Assembly (NCBI RefSeq): GCF_002836515.1
Contig: NZ_PJBC01000007.1
Span: 30,824 to 94,823, forward strand
Reading direction: 5' to 3'
DNA: 64,000 nt
Source: Pseudomonas sp. Choline-02u-1
GTDB lineage: Bacteria; Pseudomonadota; Gammaproteobacteria; Pseudomonadales; Pseudomonadaceae
Both the position numbers and the translations under genes were made by a program. Shown here one piece after another: positions 27,265 to 35,705 of this stretch. Numbering within the stretch: position 1 is the stretch's first letter; every line of letters begins with the position of its first letter. The notes below the pieces were generated by a model. That model was given only the letters and a program-made list of their open reading frames with translations, did not search any database and was not told where the DNA came from.

Positions 27265-27294
27265 TTACAAAATGCAAATAAAGTTGTATACAAT
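27265..27294 (+). promoter_or_regulatory. puuE promoter with TTGTATACAA operator
   Basis: The perfect palindrome TTGTATACAA (27284–27293) overlaps a -10-like TACAAT (27289–27294). A -35-like TTACAA (27265–27270) lies 18 bases upstream. The GTG of puuE is about 73 bases downstream of the operator. Confidence 0.55.
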
Positions 27295-27366
27295 CAGCCC
27301 ATCGCTGTGACGCCAGCCTGCCAGGCCGCCACACCAATCTGTCAACGTACAAGAAGGAAGACTGCA

Positions 27367-28293
27367 GTGAGCGCTGACTACCCACGCGACCTGATCGGTT
27401 ACGGCAGTAACCCTCCTCACCCACACTGGCCGGGCAATGCCCGGATCGCCCTGTCCTTCGTACTCAATTACGAAGAAGGTGGCGAGCGCAACATTCTCCA
27501 CGGCGACAAGGAATCCGAAGCCTTCCTGTCCGAAATGGTCGCCGCGCAGCCGCTGCAAGGCGCGCGCAACATGAGCATGGAATCGCTTTACGAGTATGGC
27601 AGCCGTGCCGGCGTCTGGCGCATTCTGAAACTGTTCAAGGAATTCGATATTCCGCTGACCATTTTCGCCGTGGCCATGGCCGCTCAGCGTCACCCGGATG
27701 TGATCCGCGCGATGGTCGAAGCCGGTCACGAAATCTGCAGCCACGGCTACCGCTGGATCGACTACCAGTACATGGATGAAGCGCAGGAACGCGAGCACAT
27801 GCTCGAAGCGATCCGCATCCTCACCGAACTTACCGGCGAGCGCCCGCTGGGCTGGTACACCGGACGCACCGGGCCGAACACCCGTCGCCTGGTCATGGAA
27901 GAAGGCGGTTTCCTCTACGACTGCGACACCTACGACGATGACCTGCCCTACTGGGAACCGAACAACCCGACCGGCAAGCCGCATCTGGTGATTCCGTACA
28001 CCCTCGACACCAACGACATGCGCTTCACCCAGGTGCAGGGTTTCAACAAAGGTGACGATTTCTTCGAATACCTCAAAGACGCGTTCGACGTGCTTTACGC
28101 CGAAGGTGCCGAAGCGCCGAAAATGCTCTCGATCGGTCTGCACTGCCGGCTGATCGGCCGCCCCGGTCGCCTCGCTTCGCTCAAGCGCTTTATCGAATAC
28201 GCCAAAAGTCATGAACAGGTGTGGTTCAGCCGTCGCGTCGACATCGCGCGTCACTGGCACGAAACCCACCCGTACCAAGGGACTGCAAAATGA
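27367..28293 (+). CDS. puuE: Allantoinase, PuuE type
   Basis: A polysaccharide-deacetylase-fold allantoinase of 308 residues that hydrolyses allantoin to allantoate. It differs from the metal-dependent AllB amidohydrolases. Start GTG 27367 follows AGAAGGAAG. Characteristic sequence: YPRDLIGYGSNPPHPHWPG at the N-terminus, NYEEGGERNILHGD, and GHEICSHGYRWIDYQ with the NodB-type histidines. Its stop overlaps the uraD start by 4 bases (ATGA), indicating coupled translation. Confidence 0.93.
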   Translation: MSADYPRDLIGYGSNPPHPHWPGNARIALSFVLNYEEGGERNILHGDKESEAFLSEMVAAQPLQGARNMSMESLYEYGSRAGVWRILKLFKEFDIPLTIFAVAMAAQRHPDVIRAMVEAGHEICSHGYRWIDYQYMDEAQEREHMLEAIRILTELTGERPLGWYTGRTGPNTRRLVMEEGGFLYDCDTYDDDLPYWEPNNPTGKPHLVIPYTLDTNDMRFTQVQGFNKGDDFFEYLKDAFDVLYAEGAEAPKMLSIGLHCRLIGRPGRLASLKRFIEYAKSHEQVWFSRRVDIARHWHETHPYQGTAK

Positions 28294-28805
28294 GCCGCTT
28301 TCAAACCCTGCAACCGTCGACCTTGAGCCGCGACGCTTTCGTCAACGCCTTCGCCGACATCTACGAACACTCGCCATGGGTGGCCGAAAAGGCCTACGAC
28401 CTCGGTGCGGACGCTTCGATCGACGAGATCGAAACCCTGCACCAACGCATGAGCGATATCCTGTTGAGCGCCGATCACGCCAGTCAGCTGGCCCTGATCA
28501 ACGCTCACCCGGACCTGGCCGGCAAAGCCGCCGTCCAGGGCCAACTGACCGAAGCCAGCACCAACGAACAGGCTGGCGCCGGTATTCACCAATGCACGGC
28601 CGAAGAGTTCCAGCGCTTCACCGAGCTGAACGACGCCTACAAAGCCAAGTTCAAGTTTCCCTTCATCATGGCGGTAAAAGGCAGCAACCGGCATCAGATC
28701 CTCGCGGCGTTCGAAACGCGCATCAACAATTCGGTGGAAGCCGAGTTCAAATGCGCGCTGGCGGAGATCAACAAGATTGCCCTGTTCCGTTTACTGACTC
28801 TTTAG
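28290..28805 (+). CDS. uraD: OHCU decarboxylase
   Basis: Decarboxylates 2-oxo-4-hydroxy-4-carboxy-5-ureidoimidazoline to S-allantoin. It is an all-helical protein of 171 residues from ATG 28290, which overlaps the puuE stop. The motif INAHPDLAGKAA contains the catalytic His, and FKFPFIMAVKG is the other conserved stretch. It works directly after UraH and before PuuE. Confidence 0.93.
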   Translation: MSRFQTLQPSTLSRDAFVNAFADIYEHSPWVAEKAYDLGADASIDEIETLHQRMSDILLSADHASQLALINAHPDLAGKAAVQGQLTEASTNEQAGAGIHQCTAEEFQRFTELNDAYKAKFKFPFIMAVKGSNRHQILAAFETRINNSVEAEFKCALAEINKIALFRLLTL

Positions 28806-28892
28806 CAAGCTTGGCCCGAGCGTGAATGAACGCGTAAACGCCCAGGGCCCTGCAAGCATCCCCAGCCACTAATTCAAAGGCAGACAAGAAGA

Positions 28893-29888
28893 ATGAAAGC
28901 TTACGCCGTACCTTTCGAAAAATACGTCAACCTGGCCGATGCCCGTCTGGGCACCAAGATCATTTCGGTCACCGATGACTGGTTCGCAGACGCCAATCGT
29001 CTGTTTCAGCCGACCCCGGCCGTATGGAAGGAGGGCGTGTTCGATGACAACGGCAAGTGGATGGACGGCTGGGAGTCGCGCCGCAAGCGCTTCGAAGGTT
29101 TCGACAGCGCGGTGATCCGTCTCGGCGTACCGGGCTCGATCAAAGGCGTGGACATCGACACTTCATTCTTCACCGGCAACTACCCGCCGTCGGCCTCGCT
29201 GGAAGCCTGCTTCCTGGCCTCGGGCGAGCCGGATGAAAACACCCAGTGGACCGAAGTGCTGTCGGCCGTCGAGTTGCAGGGCAACAGCCACCACTACCAC
29301 GAAATCAGCAACGACAAAGCGTTCAGCCACCTGCGCTTCAACATCTACCCGGACGGCGGCGTTGCGCGTCTGCGTGTGTACGGCGTTCCGTTCCGCGATT
29401 GGTCGGCAGTAGGCGACAACGAACAGGTCGACCTGGCTGCAGCCCTGAACGGTGGACGCGCCCTCGCCTGCTCCGACGAACACTTCGGCCGCATGAGCAA
29501 CATCCTCAACCCGGGCCGTGGCATCAACATGGGCGACGGCTGGGAAACCGCGCGCCGTCGCACGCCGGGCAATGACTGGGTCATCGTCGCGCTGGGTCAT
29601 CCGGGCGAGATCGAAAAAATCGTCGTCGACACCCTGCACTTCAAAGGCAACTACCCCGACACCTGCTCGATCCAGGGCGCGTTCGTCAAGGGCGGCACCG
29701 ACAGCCAGATCGAAACCCAGTCGCTGTTCTGGCGCGAACTGCTGCCAAGCCAGAAGCTGGAAATGCACGCCGAACATACCTTCGTCGAGCAGATCAAGGC
29801 ACTCGGCCCGATCACCCACATCCGCCTCAACGTGTTCCCGGATGGTGGCGTGAGTCGCCTGCGTGTACTCGGCAAGGTCGCGAAGTAA
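28893..29888 (+). CDS. alc: Allantoicase
   Basis: Hydrolyses allantoate to ureidoglycolate and urea. The 331-residue protein has the two tandem allantoicase domains of the family. Each contains DGWETxRRR-like sequence ([15 protein letters not shown] and [16 protein letters not shown]), a GNYP motif ([32 protein letters not shown]), and FPDGGVxRLRVxG near its end. It follows uraD by 87 bases on the same strand. Confidence 0.95.
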   Translation: MKAYAVPFEKYVNLADARLGTKIISVTDDWFADANRLFQPTPAVWKEGVFDDNGKWMDGWESRRKRFEGFDSAVIRLGVPGSIKGVDIDTSFFTGNYPPSASLEACFLASGEPDENTQWTEVLSAVELQGNSHHYHEISNDKAFSHLRFNIYPDGGVARLRVYGVPFRDWSAVGDNEQVDLAAALNGGRALACSDEHFGRMSNILNPGRGINMGDGWETARRRTPGNDWVIVALGHPGEIEKIVVDTLHFKGNYPDTCSIQGAFVKGGTDSQIETQSLFWRELLPSQKLEMHAEHTFVEQIKALGPITHIRLNVFPDGGVSRLRVLGKVAK

Positions 29889-29898
29889 TGCTGAGTCT

Positions 29899-29974
29899 GT
29901 AGGAGCTGCCGCAGGCTGCGATCTTTTGATCTTAAAAACAAAGTCAAAAGATCGCAGGCTTCGCCAGCTCCTAC
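29899..29974. repeat. REP-type inverted repeat (GTAGGAGCTGCC family)
   Basis: Arms gtaggagctgccgcaggctg and its near complement enclose the smaller inverted repeat GATCTTTTGAT / GTCAAAAGATC. Between alc and allA. Confidence 0.85.
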
Positions 29975-30035
29975 GGGGTCGCGCAAGACGCATTGACAAG
30001 TTGAACAACACAGAATTTTGGATAAGAAGAACAGC

Positions 30036-30539
30036 ATGCGCACACTGACGATTGAACCGCTGACCAAAGAAGCCTTCGCCCCTTTCGGTGACGTGATCGA
30101 AACCGACGGCAGCGATCACTTCATGATCAACAACGGTTCGACCATGCGCTTCCACAAACTGGCGACGGTCGAAACCGCACAGCCTGAGGACAACGCGATC
30201 ATCAGCATTTTCCGCGCCGACGCGCAGGACATGCCGCTGACCGTTTGCATGCTGGAACGCCATCCGCTGGGCAGCCAGGCTTTCATTCCGCTGCTCGGCA
30301 ACCCCTTTCTGATCGTGGTCGCGCCAGTTGGCGATGAACCTGTATCAGGCTTGGTCCGCGCCTTCGTCACCAACGGCAGGCAGGGCATCAATTACCATCG
30401 CGGCGTCTGGCACCACCCGGTGCTGACGATCGAAAAGCGGGATGACTTCCTGGTGGTTGATCGCAGTGGCACAGGCAATAACTGCGATGAGCATTTTTTC
30501 AAAGAGGATGAGCGTTTGATCCTCGCCCCCCACCAATAA
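30036..30539 (+). CDS. allA: Ureidoglycolate lyase
   Basis: A cupin-fold enzyme of 167 residues that splits ureidoglycolate into glyoxylate and urea, the last step of this pathway. ATG 30036 starts MRTLTIEPLTKEAFAPFGDV; six upstream codons in frame are not conserved. Core motifs are MLERHPLGSQAFIPL and YHRGVWHHPVL. It is 51 bases ahead of puuD. Confidence 0.94.
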   Translation: MRTLTIEPLTKEAFAPFGDVIETDGSDHFMINNGSTMRFHKLATVETAQPEDNAIISIFRADAQDMPLTVCMLERHPLGSQAFIPLLGNPFLIVVAPVGDEPVSGLVRAFVTNGRQGINYHRGVWHHPVLTIEKRDDFLVVDRSGTGNNCDEHFFKEDERLILAPHQ

Positions 30540-30590
30540 GAGAAGGTCTGATCACTCGACAACAAGAGTGACAGGCGAGAGGTAAAGACT

Positions 30591-31895
30591 GTGGAAGCAC
30601 ATCTGTTGGAATGGCTGAACCTGAGCGTGCGCTGGGTTCACATGATCACTGGCGTGGCCTGGATCGGCGCGTCGTTCTACTTCGTCTGGCTGGAGAACAA
30701 CCTCAACCGCGTCAACCCCAAAACCGGTCTGGCCGGTGATCTGTGGGCGATCCACGGCGGCGGCATCTACCACCTGGAAAAATACAAACTGGCCCCTCCG
30801 TCCATGCCGGACAACCTGCACTGGTTCAAGTGGGAAGCCTACTTCACCTGGATGTCGGGGATCGCGCTGCTGTGCGTGGTGTTCTATTCCAATCCGACGC
30901 TTTACCTGCTCGCACCGGGCAGCACCCTGAGCGGTCCGGAAGGCGTGGCCATCGGTCTTGGCTCGCTGTTCGTCGGCTGGTTCATCTACTCCTTCCTCTG
31001 CGACTCGGCACTGGGCAAGCGCCCCGCTCTGCTGGGCTTCATCCTGTTCGTGCTGATCATCGGCGCGGCGTATGGCTTCAGCAAAGTGTTCAGCGGTCGT
31101 GGTGCGTACCTGCATGTCGGCGCGATCATCGGCACCATCATGGTCGGTAACGTGTTCCGCATCATCATGCCGGCGCAGCGCGCACTGGTTGCAGCAATCG
31201 CTGAAAACCGTACGCCGGACCCGGCGCTGCCGGCCAAGGGCCTGCTGCGTTCGCGACACAACAACTACTTCACCCTGCCGGTGCTGTTCATCATGATCAG
31301 CAACCACTTCCCGAGCACCTACGGCAGCCAGTACAACTGGTTGATCCTGGCCGGGATCGCGGTGTTGGCAGTGTTGGTGCGTCACTACTTCAATACCCGT
31401 CACGACAGCCACAAGTTTGCCTGGACCCTGCCGGTGGCAGCGGTGGGCATGATCTGCCTGGCTTACGTCACCGGTCCGATGCCGATGTCGAACGCACCTG
31501 AAGTGGCGAAAGCTCCAGCGAAAATCGAGTACCAACCGCTGCCGGAAACGGCACTGGGCGGTGGCGCGAAACCGGCTGAAGCGGCGCAACCTGCCGAGCC
31601 TGCCTCAGCACCGGCGCAAGCCTCCAACGCCGGTCCCGGCTTCGACAAAGTGCATCACGTGATTCAAGAGCGTTGCACGGTTTGTCATTCGTCGAAGCCG
31701 ACCAGCCCGTTGTTCAGCGCAGCGCCTGCCGGTGTGATCCTCGACACCCCCGAGCAGATCCGTCAGAACGCTGCGCGCATTCAGGCGCAAGCCATCACCA
31801 CGCAGATCATGCCACTGGGCAACATCACTCAGATGACCCAGCAGGAGCGTGACCTGATCGGTGCCTGGATTGCCCAGGGAGCGCAGACCAACTAA
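30591..31895 (+). CDS. puuD: Urate hydroxylase PuuD with cytochrome c domain
   Basis: A membrane-bound urate oxidase of 434 residues starting at GTG 30591. Roughly the first 310 residues contain eight or so membrane helices (WVHMITGVAWIGASFYFVWL first). A proline/alanine-rich linker follows and then a C-terminal cytochrome c domain with one heme motif, CTVCH, near residue 362. It oxidises urate to 5-hydroxyisourate, passing electrons to the respiratory chain instead of making H2O2. The product goes to UraH. It shares strand and close spacing with allA. Confidence 0.93.
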   Translation: MEAHLLEWLNLSVRWVHMITGVAWIGASFYFVWLENNLNRVNPKTGLAGDLWAIHGGGIYHLEKYKLAPPSMPDNLHWFKWEAYFTWMSGIALLCVVFYSNPTLYLLAPGSTLSGPEGVAIGLGSLFVGWFIYSFLCDSALGKRPALLGFILFVLIIGAAYGFSKVFSGRGAYLHVGAIIGTIMVGNVFRIIMPAQRALVAAIAENRTPDPALPAKGLLRSRHNNYFTLPVLFIMISNHFPSTYGSQYNWLILAGIAVLAVLVRHYFNTRHDSHKFAWTLPVAAVGMICLAYVTGPMPMSNAPEVAKAPAKIEYQPLPETALGGGAKPAEAAQPAEPASAPAQASNAGPGFDKVHHVIQERCTVCHSSKPTSPLFSAAPAGVILDTPEQIRQNAARIQAQAITTQIMPLGNITQMTQQERDLIGAWIAQGAQTN

Positions 31896-31906
31896 GCAGT
31901 AAAAGC

Positions 31907-32040
31907 TTCGCGAGCAGGCTCGCTTCCACAAGGACACTGTCAAACCCTGTGGGAGCGAGCCTGCTCGCGAAAGCGGTCGATCAGACAAATTGATGTTGAG
32001 TGAAACGGCGCCTTCGCGAGCAAGCCCGCTCCCACAGGTC
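31907..32040. repeat. REP cluster, three copies
   Basis: Three copies of the ttcgcgagca(g/a)gcycgcttcc/tcccaca element in alternating orientation (about 31907–31932, 31950–31975, 32012–32039). The last two form a REPIN. Confidence 0.85.
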
Positions 32041-32116
32041 TGCCTGATGCAAAGAAACAGCTGCAAGCAACCCGGCAGCTGTTAATCACAAGAATAAAAA
32101 AGATCCGAGGTGTTGC

Positions 32117-33469
32117 ATGTCCGAGCTGTCCAAAGCGCGCATCCCCGACGCACCCGCCATTCAGCGTTTGCCCCTTTTGCAACTGATCCTGGTCGGTCTG
32201 CAACATGTTCTGCTGATGTACGGTGGCGCCATCGCGGTGCCGCTGATCATCGGACAGGCCGCTGGCCTGAGTCGTGAAGAAATCGCCTTCCTGATCAACG
32301 CCGACCTGCTGGTCGCCGGCATCGCTACCATCGTGCAATCGCTGGGCATCGGCCCGATGGGCATTCGCATGCCGGTGATGATGGGCGCCAGTTTCGCCGC
32401 AGTCGGCAGCATGGTCGCCATGGCCGGCATGCCCGGTATCGGCCTGCAAGGCATCTTCGGCGCGACGATCGCCGCCGGTTTCTTTGGCATGCTGATCGCA
32501 CCCTTCATGTCCAAAGTCGTGCGTTTCTTCCCGCCGCTGGTGACCGGCACGGTCATCACCTCGATCGGTTTATCGCTTTTCCCCGTGGCCGTGAACTGGG
32601 CTGGTGGTGGTGTGGACGCCGCGCAATTCGGCTCGCCGATCTATCTGGCCATCGCCGCGCTGGTGCTGGCCACCATCCTGCTCGTTCACCGCTTCATGCG
32701 CGGTTTCTGGGTGAACATTTCCGTGCTGATCGGCATGTGCCTGGGCTACGTGCTGTGCGGCGTGATCGGCATGGTCGACCTCAGTGGAATGGCCAGCGCG
32801 CCGTGGATTCAGTTCGTCACGCCGGTGCATTTCGGCATGCCAAAGTTCGAGCTCGCGCCGATTCTGTCGATGTGCCTGGTGGTGGTGATCATCTTCGTTG
32901 AGTCGACCGGGATGTTTCTCGCGCTGGGCAAGATCACCGGTCAGGAAGTCTGCCCGCGCATGCTGCGCCGCGGCTTGCTGTGTGATGCCGGCGCATCGTT
33001 CTTTGCCGGTTTCTTCAATACCTTCACCCATTCCTCCTTCGCGCAGAACATCGGCCTGGTGCAGATGACCGGCGTGCGTTGCCGTTCGGTAACCATCGTC
33101 GCCGGTGGTCTGCTGATCGTCCTCAGCCTGTTGCCGAAAGCGGCGTTTCTGGTGGCGTCGATTCCACCGGCGGTGCTCGGTGGTGCGGCGATTGCGATGT
33201 TCGGCATGGTTGCGGCGACCGGTATCAAGATCCTTCAGGAGGCCGACATCGGTGACCGCCGCAACCAGTTGCTGGTCGCGGTGAGCATCGGCATGGGTCT
33301 GATCCCGGTGGTGCGTCCGGAGTTTTTCGCTCACCTGCCGATGTGGATGAGCCCGATCACGCACAGCGGCATCGCCATGGCCACTCTCAGCGCGCTGACC
33401 CTGAACCTGTTGTTCAACATCCTCGGCGGCAAAGAGCGTGCAGCGATCAACGATTGCCATGCGCACTGA
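32117..33469 (+). CDS. NCS2-family urate/xanthine permease
   Basis: A 450-residue nucleobase–cation symporter of the NAT/NCS2 family. The N-terminus LQLILVGLQHVLLMYGGAIA and the signature segment FAQNIGLVQMTGVRCRS identify the urate/xanthine branch, different from the AzgA type at 15.3 kb. The substrate-site glutamate region is FVESTGMFLALGKITG. With about 14 membrane spans it is an inner-membrane importer. Its place after puuD points to urate uptake; xanthine is the alternative. Confidence 0.9.
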   Translation: MSELSKARIPDAPAIQRLPLLQLILVGLQHVLLMYGGAIAVPLIIGQAAGLSREEIAFLINADLLVAGIATIVQSLGIGPMGIRMPVMMGASFAAVGSMVAMAGMPGIGLQGIFGATIAAGFFGMLIAPFMSKVVRFFPPLVTGTVITSIGLSLFPVAVNWAGGGVDAAQFGSPIYLAIAALVLATILLVHRFMRGFWVNISVLIGMCLGYVLCGVIGMVDLSGMASAPWIQFVTPVHFGMPKFELAPILSMCLVVVIIFVESTGMFLALGKITGQEVCPRMLRRGLLCDAGASFFAGFFNTFTHSSFAQNIGLVQMTGVRCRSVTIVAGGLLIVLSLLPKAAFLVASIPPAVLGGAAIAMFGMVAATGIKILQEADIGDRRNQLLVAVSIGMGLIPVVRPEFFAHLPMWMSPITHSGIAMATLSALTLNLLFNILGGKERAAINDCHAH

Positions 33470-33485
33470 TTGAAATCTTCACACA

Positions 33486-33581
33486 ACCTGTGGAAGCGAG
33501 CTTGCTCGCGAAGAGGCCCGGTCAGTCGCCATCACTGTTGAATGACCCGCCGCTTTCGCGAGCAAGCTCGCTCCCACAAGT
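33486..33581. repeat. REPIN (GTGGAAGCGAGC family)
   Basis: Arms ctgtggaagcgagcttgctc and the complement ending gagcaagctcgctcccacaa, inverted, between the permease and the Tsx-like gene. Confidence 0.85.
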
Positions 33582-33629
33582 GACATGCAACCCCCTGTCT
33601 CAAACAATAAAAACAAGAGTGAGCAACCG

Positions 33630-34415
33630 ATGATCCGCACGCAAACCAGCGTTCTGTTGAGTGGCGGCCTGCTGGCCGCGAGTCAGGCCATGGCCGGCGA
33701 TCTGCTGCTGTGGCAGACCAATAGTCTCAGCTATCTGTACGGCAAGAATTTCGCGATCAACCCGTCGTATCAGCAGACGGTCACTTTCGAGCATGCCGAC
33801 AAGTGGAAGTACGGCGACAACTTTCTGTTTGTCGACAAGATCTTCTACAACGGCAAGGAAGACGCCAACAAAGGCCCGCACACCTTTTATGGCGAATTCA
33901 GTCCGCGCCTGTCGTTCGGCAAGATCCTCGACCGCAAGATCGAGTTTGGCCCGATCAAGGACGTGTTGCTGGCAATGACCTACGAGTACGGTGAAGGCGA
34001 AAGCGAGGCGTATCTGATCGGCCCCGGCTTCGATCTGAAAGTGCCCGGTTTCAACTACGTCACACTGAACTTCTATCGCCGCCAGACGGAAGGCCCGCGC
34101 CCCGGCGACGGCGTCTGGCAGATCACCCCCGCCTGGTCCTACAGCTTCCCGCTGGGCAATTCCGATGTGCTGATCGACGGTTACCTCGACTGGGTCGTCG
34201 ACAATGATGAGAACTCGCGCGGCACCTACCACGCCAACCTGCACATCAACCCGCAGATCAAATACGACCTGGGCAAAGCCTTGGGCTGGAGCCAGAGGCA
34301 GGTGTACGTCGGCACCGAGTACAGCTACTGGAAGAACAAGTACGGCATCGAAAACACCCACTCGTTCGACACCAACCAGAACACCGCGAGCCTGTTGTTG
34401 AAGGTGCACTTCTGA
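33630..34415 (+). CDS. Tsx-like nucleoside-type outer-membrane channel, copy 1
   Basis: A 261-residue beta-barrel precursor. ATG 33630 gives a signal peptide (MIRTQTSVLLSGGLLAASQAMA). The mature part begins GDLLLWQTNSLSYLYGKNF and shows alternating amphipathic strands with the C-terminal phenylalanine (LLLKVHF) used by BAM for outer-membrane insertion. The family resembles OmpK/Tsx nucleoside channels. Being next to a urate permease, it probably lets purines or ureides across the outer membrane. Copy 2 is exactly the same length. Confidence 0.85.
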   Translation: MIRTQTSVLLSGGLLAASQAMAGDLLLWQTNSLSYLYGKNFAINPSYQQTVTFEHADKWKYGDNFLFVDKIFYNGKEDANKGPHTFYGEFSPRLSFGKILDRKIEFGPIKDVLLAMTYEYGEGESEAYLIGPGFDLKVPGFNYVTLNFYRRQTEGPRPGDGVWQITPAWSYSFPLGNSDVLIDGYLDWVVDNDENSRGTYHANLHINPQIKYDLGKALGWSQRQVYVGTEYSYWKNKYGIENTHSFDTNQNTASLLLKVHF

Positions 34416-34787
34416 GATGGCCCGCAACCGTGCGCCATGTCTGCCGTCGGTGCTCTGTTGCGGAGCACTTGAGCACAAGCCGAGGAGTCAGTATTCTCCG
34501 CGGCCTTCCGAATTCGGTCTAAAAAAAAGCCCGGATTTAATTTCTGACCGAAAAGCCAACTTATCCCGGCCCTGGTCAGTTCTGAGGCCTCCCGAAAACA
34601 CGCTCGTCGACTGTTTTTCAGCAGCCGAACGGGCGTTTTTTGGTTTTTCGAAAGCCTTGGCGCAGCTTTTGCTACGAGCATTCAAAGCTGACCGATCGGA
34701 TGAAATTTGCGGCACGAAAAAAGGCGCCACATCAGAGCGCCGATCTCAAAAAAAATAACGTGGAACACCTACTTTGGGAGCAACCGA
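34416..34787. other. Gap between the two Tsx-like genes
   Basis: This 372-base AT-richer gap has a plus-strand hairpin ACGCTCG/CGGGCGT (34600–34636) followed by six T residues, a likely terminator for copy 1. Near copy 2, a minus-strand terminator-like structure GGCGC/GCGCC (34723–34741) is followed on that strand by TTTTTT. The second would stop a leftward transcript starting inside or near copy 2; no gene explains it. A CCGAATTCGG palindrome is at 34507–34516. Confidence 0.5.
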
Positions 34788-35573
34788 ATGAAACGTATGT
34801 GCACCAGCCTGATGCTGGCCGGATCGATGTTCGCCGGCGGCCAGGCAATGGCCGAGGGCCTGCTGCAGTGGCAGAACAACAGCCTGACCTATCTGTATGG
34901 CAAGGACTTCCAGGTCAACCCGCGCATTCAGCAGACCGTGACTTTCGAGCACGCCGATGCCTGGAAATATGGGGACAACTTCCTGTTCATCGACAAGATC
35001 TTCTACAACGGCAAGGATGACGGCGGCGTCGGCTCCAACACCTACTACGGCGAGCTCAGCCCGCGCCTGTCGTTCGGCAAGATCTTCGATCAGAAACTGG
35101 CCTTCGGCCCGGTGACCGACGTGTTGCTGGCCATGACCTACGAGTTCGGTGAAGGCGATACCGAGGCGTACCTGATCGGTCCGGGCTTCGACCTGGCGAT
35201 TCCCGGCTTCGACTACTTCCAGTTGAACTTCTATCAGCGTCACACCCAGGGCGCACGCGCCGGTGACAATGTCTGGCAGATCACCCCGGTCTGGTCCTAC
35301 ACCATTCCAGTGGGCAAATCGAACATCCTCATTGACGGCTTCATGGACTGGGTGGTCGACAACGACTCCAACTCCAAGGGCGACTACCACGCCAACCTGC
35401 ACTTCAACCCGCAGGTCAAATATGACTTGGGCAAGGCGCTGAATTTCGGCGAGAAGCAGTTGTATGTCGGTGTCGAGTATGACTACTGGTCGGACAAGTA
35501 CGGGATCAAGGACAGCCAGTACTTCAAGACCGATCAGAGCACCACCAGCTTCCTGGTCAAGTTCCACTTCTGA
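34788..35573 (+). CDS. Tsx-like nucleoside-type outer-membrane channel, copy 2
   Basis: A tandem paralogue of the preceding channel, also 261 residues. ATG 34788 follows TGGGAGC, and the signal peptide is MKRMCTSLMLAGSMFAGGQAMA. Long stretches match copy 1, e.g. YLYGKDFQVNP, QQTVTFEHADAWKYGDNFL, AYLIGPGFDL and YHANLHFNPQVKYDLGKAL. It ends in LVKFHF. The copies differ most in surface-loop-like segments, which suggests divergence in substrate or phage/antibody exposure. Confidence 0.85.
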   Translation: MKRMCTSLMLAGSMFAGGQAMAEGLLQWQNNSLTYLYGKDFQVNPRIQQTVTFEHADAWKYGDNFLFIDKIFYNGKDDGGVGSNTYYGELSPRLSFGKIFDQKLAFGPVTDVLLAMTYEFGEGDTEAYLIGPGFDLAIPGFDYFQLNFYQRHTQGARAGDNVWQITPVWSYTIPVGKSNILIDGFMDWVVDNDSNSKGDYHANLHFNPQVKYDLGKALNFGEKQLYVGVEYDYWSDKYGIKDSQYFKTDQSTTSFLVKFHF

Positions 35574-35596
35574 TTCGGCGGTGTCCGCAAGGACGC

Positions 35597-35693
35597 CTTC
35601 GCGAGCAAGCTCGCTCCCACAGTGGCTCTATGTTGATTGCAAATTTTGCATTCAATGCAAAACCCTGTGGGAGCGAGCTTGCTCGCGAATAGG
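35597..35693. repeat. REPIN (GTGGGAGCGAGCTTGCTCGCGA family)
   Basis: Arms ttcgcgagcaagctcgctcc and gggagcgagcttgctcgcga, with an inner repeat around gcaaattttgc. It lies between convergent genes. Confidence 0.88.
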
Positions 35694-35705
35694 CTCACCG
35701 CAATT

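Larger units (their letters stand above)
26948..27366. other. Divergent uraH/puuE control region
   Basis: This 419-base gap contains two related decamers, one for each direction (listed separately). It also has an inverted repeat GACTTCG/CGAAGTC (26982–27002) near uraH, and AT-rich promoter-like sequence around both decamers. I see no open frame of note. Confidence 0.6.
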
